From Acidobacteriota bacterium (GTDB taxonomy: Bacteria; Acidobacteriota; Blastocatellia; Pyrinomonadales; Pyrinomonadaceae): DNA of 64,000 nucleotides. Shown one piece after another: positions 54,865 through 63,459 of this stretch; position 1 is the stretch's first letter, and every line of letters begins with the position of its first letter. The notes under the pieces are model-generated. The model saw only the letters and a list, made by a program, of their open reading frames with translations. It had not been told where the DNA came from and did not search any database. The stretch spans positions 1 through 64,000 of the forward strand of contig QHXQ01000030.1 in assembly GCA_003223935.1 (NCBI GenBank). Direction: 5' to 3'. Made by a program: the position numbers and the translations under genes.

Positions 54865-55791
54865 CTATAAGCCTTTGACCCAGAGATCGGCTGCGACGGG
54901 CCGCAGGCCGCGGCGCTTGAGGAATGCGCGGTGCTGCGCTGGCGTGGGTGTCTTTAGTCGCAGGTAGAGCAGGGTCGCGCCAGCGCGCCGCAGTGTCCCT
55001 TCCGCCACCTCGAACAGGCGGCGGCCGACCTGTTGCCCAAAAGCTTCGGGCGCGACCACGAACCGCGTGATCTCGGCGACCTCTGCCCCCGGCAGACGAG
55101 CGACGAGCACGCCCTGTCGCTCAACTACGAACACGCGGTGACTGCGGCTGCGCATCTCTTTTCTGATCTCCGGCCCCGTGAGTGGCGTGAGCCAATCCAC
55201 GTCTTTGGCCTTTGCTGAGCGCACGCGCACACGATCAACGCGCGCGCACGTCTCCCGCCATTCGCCCGCCAGCAGCGCATAGACGGCGCTATCGTGGAAG
55301 CGCCCGTCAATCAACTCGAACGAGCGTGCCGTCCCCTCATATCGAGAACCCAAGCTCTCGATCCCGATCCGGCTCAACAGATTGTCGGCGGCGGCGCGCA
55401 GCACCATCCGTTCGAGCGTGAGTTCCTCGAAGGCGTAGCTGACGATGGCTTGGCAGGCGCGCGTGCCGAGGAGGCGGCAGCGCGCGGGCGGGATCAGCCA
55501 GCACTCCATTGAGGCCGACAGATTGGCGACGTTGATCTCGTCGAGGGCGACCAAGCCGACCGGCTCTGCGCCGAGCCAGATGCCGCAGCCGAAGGCCGTA
55601 TCCTGCGCGTCCTGCTCACGATACCAATTGACGTAGCGGCGAAACTTCTCGTAGGTCGTCAACTGCGTCAGCGCCGGCAGCCACCGGGCTAACTCTTCGC
55701 GGTGCGGTTCAAACACCTTGAATAGAGGCTCTGCATGGCGCGTCTCAAGTTTTTGCAGATAAGCGCCGTCGCCCAGATCGAGCAGAAACAT
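54865..55791 (-). CDS. Double GNAT acetyltransferase
   Basis: ATG 55791 was chosen with GAGG eight bases upstream; a GTG 40 codons earlier is an alternative. The 308 residues contain a RimJ/RimL-type GNAT domain (LARWLPALTQLTTYEKFRRY, then CQAIVSYAFEELTLERMVLR, and DNLLSRIGIESLG), and a second GNAT domain (EITRFVVAPEAFGQQVGRRL). The acetyl-CoA loop is degenerate in the first and clear (QQVGRR) in the second. Such enzymes N-acetylate peptides; in microviridin clusters a GNAT caps the product. It lies between peptides 5 and 6 on the same strand. Confidence 0.8.
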   Translation of the reverse strand: MFLLDLGDGAYLQKLETRHAEPLFKVFEPHREELARWLPALTQLTTYEKFRRYVNWYREQDAQDTAFGCGIWLGAEPVGLVALDEINVANLSASMECWLIPPARCRLLGTRACQAIVSYAFEELTLERMVLRAAADNLLSRIGIESLGSRYEGTARSFELIDGRFHDSAVYALLAGEWRETCARVDRVRVRSAKAKDVDWLTPLTGPEIRKEMRSRSHRVFVVERQGVLVARLPGAEVAEITRFVVAPEAFGQQVGRRLFEVAEGTLRRAGATLLYLRLKTPTPAQHRAFLKRRGLRPVAADLWVKGL

Positions 55792-55982
55792 GTGGGAACC
55801 TCGGTCAGGACCGGGAGGCTGGCGGCGGCGGCGAGCATTTTGCTCGGGCCGGAGTTCTGAGAGGTGGGCCGCTTGCCCGTAAGCATCCGACCGGCCCTGA
55901 CCAACGAACACCGGGGGCCGTGACTCTTCAACGCTAGAGCCGAGAAACCACTGCCCACACGAGCTTGATTAGCGTGTGCCGC

Positions 55983-56225
55983 CTATTGCGTTTCCGAGCT
56001 GGCCGCTTGGGCGGAGTTCTTCTTATCAGGAGGAATGGCCCCCAGACCTTTATCACCGCCTTTCAGCTTTAGCTGCCGCGCCTGAGCGTCAAGGGTTTCG
56101 GCTTGCTGACCACCTTTGACTTTTTTCGCCTCACTGGCGGAGAGTTCCTTCTTCGCGTTCAACTTGCCGACCTTCACTCGCCCCTTGGATTTGTCTGCGC
56201 CAGCTTTCTTACCTTTGTTTGCCAT
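55983..56225 (-). CDS. Small double-glycine peptide 6 (80 aa), likely precursor of the cluster
   Basis: ATG 56225 has AAGGAGC twelve bases upstream. The leader contains KGRVKVGKLNAKKELSASEA and ends KKVKGG. The tail is QQAETLDAQARQLKLKGGDK followed by GLGAIPPDKK and a Ser/Ala/Gln end. The core repeats that of peptide 5: TLDA-x-A-x-x-LK and KGL at equivalent distance. It is probably the first gene of a minus-strand unit with the GNAT and peptide 5 genes. No Cys is present, so lanthionine or sactipeptide chemistry is excluded for the core; amide or ester ligation by ATP-grasp is possible. Confidence 0.85.
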   Translation of the reverse strand: MANKGKKAGADKSKGRVKVGKLNAKKELSASEAKKVKGGQQAETLDAQARQLKLKGGDKGLGAIPPDKKNSAQAASSETQ

Positions 56226-56382
56226 TGCTTTGTCGTGCTCCTTACTTGAGATCAGATGCCGCTGATAAGCACGGCGGATTTGGGCTACGCGGTCATTGCA
56301 AATACGAGCGAGGTGGCGGGAAAGATTGCGCCCGCTCCGGCTCTTCTACGCTGGCTGCGCGGATTAGTCAATGGCTGAGTTG

Positions 56383-57141
56383 TTAACTCTTCCGCGGATC
56401 GATCCGCTCGTTCAGCCACTTGGTTGCGTCGTTGAGCGGGCCAATGCGATGCTCCCCGCCTTTCCAGACGCGGATCATCGAGATGATCAGGAAGACGAAA
56501 CCGGCGAGGCGCACAAGGCCGCCGCCCGTCCAACTGCTGGTGAAGAAACCGATGAAGGTGAAGAGATAACTGAGCGCGAGAATCGCCGCTTGCAGTGCTA
56601 ACCCCTGCGCCGCATGAAAGCGCACGCGCACTTCACGACGCGGCACCATCAACAACTCGATGAGCGCAGCCACGATGCCGATGTAGAACGGCGCATAAGG
56701 CAATACGGTCGCCCACTTCTCTTTAATGTTCAGCCCGGCGATGGTGCGCTCTGGCGACGTTCCCGCCGCGCTCACGCCCGCAGGCGGCGGCGCATAGGGT
56801 TGTTGATACGGCGGCTGTTGGTACTGCGGTTGTTGATATGGCACGGGCGGTTGCTGATATGTCGGCGGAATGAAGATGGATGGATAGGATGGCGAGAATT
56901 TTTCGTCCATGCGCTGCGTCGGCGCTTCCGATTGCGGCGCGCGCGGCGGGTCGTTCGACGTAGACTGCGGGTTCGGCGCGGGCTGTGGCGACTCAGGCAT
57001 AAGTTGCGTCGTTGCGCCGCTCACATCGTCGGTCGAGCGTGGTTGTTCGACGCCGCGTGTCGCGCCCCACATCTCGTCCGTCTGCCGCGCAAAATCCGGG
57101 TCGAGCGGGTCTGTATCGTACTTGCTGCGTTTCTCTGCCAT
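56383..57141 (-). CDS. Membrane protein with DUF4870-like helices and Pro/Gln-rich tail
   Basis: The 252-residue protein has a disordered cytoplasmic N-terminus, rich in Pro, Gln and Tyr (YQQPPVPYQQPQYQQPPYQQ), and three to four helices in the last 110 residues (ATVLPYAPFYIGIVAALIEL, FHAAQGLALQAAILALSYLF, LVRLAGFVFLIISMIRVWKG). The helical part matches DUF4870/TM proteins of unknown role. It lies 46 bp after the JAMM gene on the same strand. Confidence 0.75.
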   Translation of the reverse strand: MAEKRSKYDTDPLDPDFARQTDEMWGATRGVEQPRSTDDVSGATTQLMPESPQPAPNPQSTSNDPPRAPQSEAPTQRMDEKFSPSYPSIFIPPTYQQPPVPYQQPQYQQPPYQQPYAPPPAGVSAAGTSPERTIAGLNIKEKWATVLPYAPFYIGIVAALIELLMVPRREVRVRFHAAQGLALQAAILALSYLFTFIGFFTSSWTGGGLVRLAGFVFLIISMIRVWKGGEHRIGPLNDATKWLNERIDPRKS

Positions 57142-57187
57142 GACAGATATTTTTACGAATCACACGTGCGTCGGGTTCACAGCAATC

Positions 57188-57568
57188 TTACTCTTCGACG
57201 ACACGGTATTCCACCCGCGCCCAACGCTTCTCATTCTCGAAGAGGCGAAACGCGTGCAGGCGCGCAGGCTCCGCGCCCAAGCCCAAGATGAAATAGATCG
57301 CTGCCGGATAAAAAGCCAAACGCACATCCGTCTCAGACGGCTCAGGCTCTGCGGCGCGCGGGTGCGAATGATAGATCGCAAGCAGTTGCTCGCCCCGCTC
57401 GCGCATGCGTCGCTGCGCCGCGAACAACTCCGCAGGCGCGCCTTCGTAAGCCGTCAAAGGATCGGGCGCGACGTTTTGCAACCGATAGATCGTCTCGGCC
57501 AGATCATTCCCTCCGCCGATAAGACCGCAACACTCCGCCGGTTGCACCGCACGCGCGTGCGCCAACAT
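57188..57568 (-). CDS. JAMM/MPN+ metallopeptidase
   Basis: From ATG 57568 the 126-residue protein carries PAECCGLIGG and YHSHPRAAEPEPSETDVRLA, the complete JAMM zinc motif (HxH...S..D) for isopeptidase-type activity, as in Mov34/CysM-linked Mec+ and QbsD families. The usual first strand precedes the ATG in frame (WFIITLRRAHVEE, with no ATG, GTG or TTG up to the aspS stop), so a non-canonical start, or a shortened protein, is likely. It follows aspS by 90 bp. Confidence 0.75.
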   Translation of the reverse strand: MLAHARAVQPAECCGLIGGGNDLAETIYRLQNVAPDPLTAYEGAPAELFAAQRRMRERGEQLLAIYHSHPRAAEPEPSETDVRLAFYPAAIYFILGLGAEPARLHAFRLFENEKRWARVEYRVVEE

Positions 57569-57658
57569 CTCCTCAACGTGTGCGCGCCGGAGCGTGATGA
57601 TAAACCACCGCCTTTCGTCGCGTTCAGCTTGTTCTTTGAGGTTGATTGTATCGCGCGC

Positions 57659-59473
57659 TCATTCTTCTTCCACGATGCGTATGTGCAACTCGTTAAGCTG
57701 CTGGCCGTCAATCGTGCCGGGCGCGTCAATCATCAAGTCTGCGGCTGAGGCGGTCTTCGGGAACGCCATTACGTCGCGTATGTTGTCGGTCTGCGCGAGC
57801 GCCATCAACGTGCGTTCGATGCCTGATGCGATGCCGCCGTGCGGCGGCGTGCCGAACTCCAACGCATCGAGGAAGAAGCCGAAGCGCGCGCGCGCCGTCT
57901 CTTCGGTCATGCCGAGCGATTGGAAGACGAGCCGTTGCACGTCGCGCCGGTGAATACGAATTGAGCCGCCCGCGACCTCGATGCCGTTAATTACCGTGTC
58001 ATAAGCCTTCGCGCGAATCTGGCCGAGCAGATGCGTCTCGTTATTTGTCATCGCACGCTCAAGGAGCGACAGGTCTTCATCGAGCGGCGAAGTGAACGGA
58101 TGATGCTTCGCATAGTAACGCCCGTCCTCCTCGTGATACTCGTACATCGGAAACTCTGTGACCCACAGCGGCTTGAACACACTTGCCGGGATCAACTTCT
58201 CGCGCCGCGCCACTTCATTGCGCAACGCGCCGAGACTCGCCGCAACCGTGTCCGCATTGCCCGCGATGATGAGCACCGCATCGCCTTGCTCCGCGCCCGC
58301 CGTCTCTGCGATGCGCTTGACGCCTTCATCGCCCAACGCCTTCAACAGAGACGAAGACAACTCATCGCCCAACTTGATCCACGCGAGCGCGCCCGCGCCA
58401 TAACGTTTGACGATCTCTTGTAACTCGTCCAACTGTTTGCGCGACCACTTCGCGCCGCCTTTGACGACGAGGCCCTTCACCTCGCCGCCCGCTTCAAGCG
58501 CCGACACGAACGGCACAAACGTCGTCCCTTGAAGCGCGGGCGCGAGGTCTTGCAACTCCATCTCGAAGCGCAAGTCGGGCTTGTCGCTGCCGTAGCGCCG
58601 CAACGCTTCGGCGTAAGACAGACGCGGGAACGGCACAGTCAACTCTACATCAAGCGCATCGCGGAAGACGTGCGCGAACAACCCCTCGACCAGCGCATAG
58701 ACCTGTTCGAGCGATGGGAAACTCATCTCAACGTCAAGCTGCGTAAACTCCGGTTGCCTATCCGCGCGCAGGTCTTCATCGCGGAAGCAGCGCGCGATCT
58801 GGTAATAGCGATCAAGCCCCGCGATCATGCACAACTGTTTGAAGAGTTGCGGCGACTGCGGCAGCGCGTAGAACTTGCCGTGATGAAGGCGCGACGGCAC
58901 GACATAATCGCGCGCGCCCTCCGGCGTTGACTTGATCAAGATCGGCGTCTCGATCTCCGTGAATCCTTGCTCGTCCAAGAAGCGTCGCTCCGCCGCCACG
59001 ACCTTCGCGCGCAGACGCAAGTTTGCCTGCAACTGCGGGCGGCGCAGATCGAGATAACGATACTTGAGCCGCACGTCTTCGCTCGCCATCGCATCTGACG
59101 ATGCGACCTCAAGCTGAAACGGCAGCGTCCGTGCCGTGTTCAAGAGCAACAACTCGCGCGCCTGCACCTCGACTTCGCCCGTCGCCAGCTTCGGATTGCG
59201 CTGCCCTTCAGCACGCGCCACCACCTCGCCCGTCACCGCGATCACATACTCGCCGCGCACCTCCTTCGCTTTCGCGTGCGCATTTCGCGCGGTCTCTTCA
59301 TTAAAGACCACCTGCGTCAAGCCATCGCGGTCGCGCAAGTCAAAGAACGTCAACGGCCCGAAGTCGCGCCGCCGCGCCACCCAACCCATCAACGTCACCG
59401 TCTGCCCCACGTGCTCCGCGCGCAACTCCCCGCATGAATATGTGCGCCGTAAATCTCCCAAGTTATCGAGCAT
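57659..59473 (-). CDS. aspS: Aspartyl-tRNA synthetase
   Basis: The 604-residue class II synthetase has the OB-fold N-domain (VTLMGWVARRRDFGPLTFFD), motif 2 (RCFRDEDLRADRQPEFTQLD), the GAD insert and motif 3 (GGIASGIERTLMAL). Active-site signature FAFPK-like VMAFPKTASAADLM is present. It charges tRNA-Asp and, if a separate AsnRS is missing, may be non-discriminating. It starts 9 bp after the hisS stop, so the two form an operon. Confidence 0.97.
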   Translation of the reverse strand: MLDNLGDLRRTYSCGELRAEHVGQTVTLMGWVARRRDFGPLTFFDLRDRDGLTQVVFNEETARNAHAKAKEVRGEYVIAVTGEVVARAEGQRNPKLATGEVEVQARELLLLNTARTLPFQLEVASSDAMASEDVRLKYRYLDLRRPQLQANLRLRAKVVAAERRFLDEQGFTEIETPILIKSTPEGARDYVVPSRLHHGKFYALPQSPQLFKQLCMIAGLDRYYQIARCFRDEDLRADRQPEFTQLDVEMSFPSLEQVYALVEGLFAHVFRDALDVELTVPFPRLSYAEALRRYGSDKPDLRFEMELQDLAPALQGTTFVPFVSALEAGGEVKGLVVKGGAKWSRKQLDELQEIVKRYGAGALAWIKLGDELSSSLLKALGDEGVKRIAETAGAEQGDAVLIIAGNADTVAASLGALRNEVARREKLIPASVFKPLWVTEFPMYEYHEEDGRYYAKHHPFTSPLDEDLSLLERAMTNNETHLLGQIRAKAYDTVINGIEVAGGSIRIHRRDVQRLVFQSLGMTEETARARFGFFLDALEFGTPPHGGIASGIERTLMALAQTDNIRDVMAFPKTASAADLMIDAPGTIDGQQLNELHIRIVEEE

Positions 59474-59482
59474 GATTGTTAA

Positions 59483-60880
59483 TCAAATCTTCCGGTTCAA
59501 TGATTCCTGCAATGTTGCTACGATAGTGGCGCGGCTCATCGTGCGCTGTTCGCCTGAGCGCATGTCCTTCAAGGCGACTTCGCCGCGCGCGCGTTCGTCG
59601 GGGCCAGCGACTACGACGAAAGGCACGCCGAGCGCCGAAGCATACTTGAACTGCTTGCCGAGCTTGTCGGTTTGCGGATAGACATCAACACGCAAGCCTG
59701 CTGCGCGCAATTCCCGCGCGAGCGCGAGCGCGTCAGCCGTCGCCTCTTCATCCCAGACTGTGACCATCACATCGGCAGGTGCGCTTGTAAGTTCCGCAGG
59801 AAACATCTCGCGCTCGGTCATCACAACGATGATACGCTCAAGCCCAAGCGAGAAGCCGCACGCAGGGATGTCGCGCCCTGAGAACATGCCGACGAGATTA
59901 TCGTAGCGCCCGCCGCCGCCGAGCGAGCCAGCCAAGTCGGGCACGTTGATCTCCATGATCGCGCCGGTGTAGTAAGAGAGTCCGCGCGCGAGACTCGGAT
60001 CGAGTTTGATCCGCGCACCGACGCCGCTCGCTTCGGCGTACTGCAAAATCTGGCGCAACTCTTCGCAGCCGAGCGCGCCCGCATCGTGTGGGCCGATGAA
60101 TTCGACGAGCCGCCCCAACATGTCCGCGTTGAAGGCCGCGCGTTCTGTGCCGGGCGCACCGACATCAACTAGATTCGCCGCACGCTCAATGCCCGCCACG
60201 CCCTCGAAGAAGCGTAGCAACTTAAACGCAGCCTCGCCCGCGATGCCACGCGCTTCTAATTCTTTCGCTACGCCTTCTGCGCCGATCTTGTCGAGTTTAT
60301 CAAGCGCGACGAGCGCGTCCGCTTGCTTATCGTGTGTGACGCCCGCTTGTGCGAGCACGCCGGAGAGGACTTGCCGGTGATTCAGACGGATCGTGAAATC
60401 GTTGAACCCTAATTTCACCAGCACATCACTGACCGCAGCGCACAACTCTGCTTCGACGATCATCGAGCGCGCGCCGCAGATGTCCACGTCGCATTGATAG
60501 AACTCGCGGAAGCGTCCGCGCGCTGGCCGGTCGGCGCGCCAGACGGGTTGAATCTGGTAGCGTTTGAAAAACTTCGGCAGCTTGTCGCCGTACTCCGCGA
60601 CGACGCGCGCGAGCGGCACGGTCAGATCGTAGCGCAACGCGAGGTCGGCTTCGCCGGTCTTCTCGTGTTCGCCGCGCTTGAGGATTTTGAAGATGAGTTG
60701 ATTGCCCTCTTCGCCGTATTTGCCAAGCAGCGTCTCGATGTTCTCGACCGCAGGCGTCTCCAACGGCTCGAAACCGTAACGCTCATACACTTCGCGCACG
60801 ACGCCGATCACATACTCGCGTCGCCGCACATCAGTCGGCAAAAAATCGCGCATCCCGCGCGCTGGTTGTGTCTTGGCCAT
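59483..60880 (-). CDS. hisS: Histidyl-tRNA synthetase
   Basis: The 465-residue enzyme has motif 1 (RGMRDFLPTDVRRREYV), motif 2 (RYQIQPVWRADRPARGRFRE), the histidine-binding strings LARGLSYYTGAIMEI and GGGGRYDNLVGMFSG-type end, and a C-terminal anticodon domain (DVMVTVWDEEATADALALAR). It charges tRNA-His in the cytoplasm. First gene of the hisS-aspS-JAMM-membrane protein run. Confidence 0.97.
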   Translation of the reverse strand: MAKTQPARGMRDFLPTDVRRREYVIGVVREVYERYGFEPLETPAVENIETLLGKYGEEGNQLIFKILKRGEHEKTGEADLALRYDLTVPLARVVAEYGDKLPKFFKRYQIQPVWRADRPARGRFREFYQCDVDICGARSMIVEAELCAAVSDVLVKLGFNDFTIRLNHRQVLSGVLAQAGVTHDKQADALVALDKLDKIGAEGVAKELEARGIAGEAAFKLLRFFEGVAGIERAANLVDVGAPGTERAAFNADMLGRLVEFIGPHDAGALGCEELRQILQYAEASGVGARIKLDPSLARGLSYYTGAIMEINVPDLAGSLGGGGRYDNLVGMFSGRDIPACGFSLGLERIIVVMTEREMFPAELTSAPADVMVTVWDEEATADALALARELRAAGLRVDVYPQTDKLGKQFKYASALGVPFVVVAGPDERARGEVALKDMRSGEQRTMSRATIVATLQESLNRKI

Positions 60881-60883
60881 GAT

Positions 60884-60951
60884 AGTGAGCAGTGAGCAGT
60901 GAGCAGTAGAAGCAGCCGTTCATCTCGACTGCTTACTGCTTACTGCTCACT
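60884..60951. repeat. Hairpin of GTGAGCA / GCTTACT words
   Basis: Arms of 23 bases (60884-60906, 60929-60951; 21 of 23 pair) built of AGTGAGC units lie between hisS and the gamma-carbonic-anhydrase gene and overlap its last codons. Confidence 0.6.
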
Positions 60952-61452
60952 CTTGTATCGCTTCGTATATTCGATGTAGTTCTGCCAGTACTGATTGAGT
61001 CCGGCGACCTCTTCGTCGGTCAACGGCCGTTTGACCTTCGCGGGCACGCCCATGACGAGCGAGCGCGGCGGAATCTGTGTGCCGGGCGCGACGAGCGCGC
61101 CGGCCGCGATGAGCGACTGCGCGCCGACGCGCACGTCGTCCATCACGATTGAACCCATGCCGACGAGACAACCGCGCTCGACGTGGCAGCCGTGCAGCGT
61201 GACGTTGTGGCCGACCGTTACTTCGTCTTCAAGTATGGTCGCGTGCGTGCCGTTGGTGACGTGTATGACCGTGCCGTCTTGGATGTTGGTGCGCGCGCCG
61301 ATGCGTATGTAGTAGCAGTCGCCGCGCACAACTGCGCCGAACCAGACGGAAGACTCCGCGCCGATCTCTACGTCGCCGATGACGATGGCCGTGTCGGCAA
61401 TATAAGCCGTCGGATGAATCTGCGGATGCTTGCCGCGAAAGGGTCGAATCAT
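60940..61452 (-). CDS. Gamma-carbonic-anhydrase-family protein
   Basis: The 170-residue left-handed beta-helix protein shows hexapeptide repeats (VIGDVEIGAESSVWFGAVVR, GTVIHVT, TVGHNVTLHGC) and the three zinc His: VIHVT, VGHNV, LHGC. It may hydrate CO2 or act as a structural homologue (YrdA/CaiE-like); catalytic Glu and Gln residues are not tested here. The 292 bp between this gene and the next (61453-61744) hold nothing I recognise. Confidence 0.85.
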   Translation of the reverse strand: MIRPFRGKHPQIHPTAYIADTAIVIGDVEIGAESSVWFGAVVRGDCYYIRIGARTNIQDGTVIHVTNGTHATILEDEVTVGHNVTLHGCHVERGCLVGMGSIVMDDVRVGAQSLIAAGALVAPGTQIPPRSLVMGVPAKVKRPLTDEEVAGLNQYWQNYIEYTKRYKSEQ

Positions 61453-61744
61453 TTGTGCGTTCCCACTGTCAACACCGCCTGAAAATTCAAGCGCGAGATG
61501 AAAGTGGAAAAGTTAGCACGAAAGCGGGCGAAAGGTAAAAGCGCGCACACGGCGGCGGACAGCGACAACGCCACAACTATCAATCTGCATCTATCGAGTT
61601 AAAGGTCAGACGGAAACGATCACAGGCAGATCAACAACGGGACTGCAAGTTCCGAAGACTAACGCCATTCTAACGGTACATACCTCGCGCTCGGTTGTCT
61701 CCCCGAAAGCATTGATTGTGTCTCTTCGGCTGAAGGAGGAAGTT

Positions 61745-63331
61745 ATGTCTGACCGTGTTCGCCGGCAAAGATTCTGGCTCGTGGGCGGCGCGCTGCCGCT
61801 CTCAATCGTCGCGCTGTTGTGGGTCGCGCTGTCTCTACCCGTTTCGCTCGCGCCGCACGCCGCCGCACAGCAACCGGAAAAACCTGCGCCCGCAAAGAGT
61901 CCTGAAGCGCAACCCCGACAGGTGCAGATCAATCTCGACCGCGCCGTCGCAGTCCCCTTGCCAACGCTCAAACAAGACTTGCAAGCCGCGTCGTTTATGA
62001 CGCCGGACGGCCGCGCTGGCTGGGCTTTGCGCATTCCCGGCGGCCGGCCCATTGCGACGCCTGCTTACGCAGACGGCATGATCTTTGTCGGCGGCGGTTA
62101 CGGCTCGCACGAGTTTTATGCCTTCGACGCGCAGACCGGCGCGCTTCGTTGGCAAGCGAAGACTTCGGACGACGGGCCGACGGCGGCTGTGGTTGAAGAC
62201 GGCTACGTCGCATTCAACACGGAGAGTTGCACGGTGATCGTGGTTGAAGCGCACACGGGCAAACTCGTCTGGCAGGAGTGGCTCGGCGATCCTTTGATGA
62301 GTCAACCGGCGATTGCCAACGGGCGGCTCTACATGGCCTTTCCTGCGGGGCAGCGCAGTCAACAGCAGATGAATCAGGTTCAATCGGCCAACGTGCAGGC
62401 GGCCGTGCCGACACAACCGAGCGGACGCGGCACAGGTCATCGTCTGCTCTGTGCAGACCTGCGCACAGGCAAGCACATCTGGGAGCAGGAGATTACGGCC
62501 GATGTGATCTCCGCGCCCGTCATCTCCGGCGATAAAATTTATCTGACCTGCTTCGACGGCACATCGTTCGCGCTCAACGCCTCTGATGGTTCAATCATCT
62601 GGCGCAAAGAGAATGCGAGCACGAGCGCGCCCTTAGTCGCAGGCGATCAAGTCGTGATTACGCAGAAGGAGCAGAGCGGCAAAGACAACTTCGAGGGCTT
62701 GAAGCGCGTGGACGCAGAGCGCGGCGAAGAGCGCGACAAGAAGTTGATTGCCAGAGAACGCGCCGGTTATTTGGACGAGAACAAAGGCGGCGGCGTGGGC
62801 GTGACGGCTGAAGCGCAAGCTTCGTTGGATAGTTCGGTCGGTTTCGCCAACGCGCCTGCGTCCGCGCAACTCACGCAAGCCAACAAACACTTGGGCGTCA
62901 ATACGGTCGCGGGCGGTTGGGCTTATCAAGGCTCGCGCGCCGCTTACAGGAACGGGCGCATGCTCAACGCGCAGGGTCGTTATCTCAACTCGATCAGCTT
63001 GACGGACGGCCGCTTTGCTTGGCGGGCGGAGATTACGGGGCGCAATCTCGCCGAACAAGCGCAGGTCTTCTCGCCGCCCGCGCTCGGCGCGGCGAATATG
63101 TATCTCGCCAGTCTGCTCGGTCATCTGATCGCAGTTAGTCAACAGGACGGTGCGACGCAGTTCATCTACGCCTTCAATCAGCCGATGGCTTTTCAACCCG
63201 CGCTCGCCGCCGGCAACATCTACGCGGGCACGGCCAACGGACTGCTCATCTGTCTGAAGACCGGCAACCCGGACGCAGACGGTTGGTACGCTTGGGGCGG
63301 CAACGCGCAACACAACAAGAGTGAGAAGTAG
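61745..63331 (+). CDS. Exported PQQ-repeat beta-propeller protein
   Basis: ATG 61745 with AAGGAGGAAG upstream; 528 residues. A signal anchor (ALPLSIVALLWVALSLPVSL) is followed by PQQ-like WD repeats (YAFDAQTGALRWQAKTSDDG, LLCADLRTGKHIWEQEITAD, FALNASDGSIIWRKENAS, LLICLKTGNPDADGWYAWGG). No quinoprotein dehydrogenase active residues are evident, so an assembly or binding role as in BamB is as likely. The next gene begins 128 bp after the stop. Confidence 0.8.
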   Translation: MSDRVRRQRFWLVGGALPLSIVALLWVALSLPVSLAPHAAAQQPEKPAPAKSPEAQPRQVQINLDRAVAVPLPTLKQDLQAASFMTPDGRAGWALRIPGGRPIATPAYADGMIFVGGGYGSHEFYAFDAQTGALRWQAKTSDDGPTAAVVEDGYVAFNTESCTVIVVEAHTGKLVWQEWLGDPLMSQPAIANGRLYMAFPAGQRSQQQMNQVQSANVQAAVPTQPSGRGTGHRLLCADLRTGKHIWEQEITADVISAPVISGDKIYLTCFDGTSFALNASDGSIIWRKENASTSAPLVAGDQVVITQKEQSGKDNFEGLKRVDAERGEERDKKLIARERAGYLDENKGGGVGVTAEAQASLDSSVGFANAPASAQLTQANKHLGVNTVAGGWAYQGSRAAYRNGRMLNAQGRYLNSISLTDGRFAWRAEITGRNLAEQAQVFSPPALGAANMYLASLLGHLIAVSQQDGATQFIYAFNQPMAFQPALAAGNIYAGTANGLLICLKTGNPDADGWYAWGGNAQHNKSEK

Positions 63332-63459
63332 CCGCGGCCAGTCAATAAAAAAACTTTGGGCGAATCCGCCGGGCTGAGAGTATGATGCGCGCGACAATGC
63401 GGTTGACAAGGCGCAAGCGTTGCTGTCGTCGCTTCTAATCCTGCCGTAAGGAGGCCCAA

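Noticed and set aside
54491-56225. Peptides considered as ribosomal or nucleoid-associated proteins because of their Lys/Arg-rich start.
   Set aside because: The leader ends with the ELxxExxKKVxGG motif, the tail is acidic and variable, and six copies occur in two loci beside modification-type genes.
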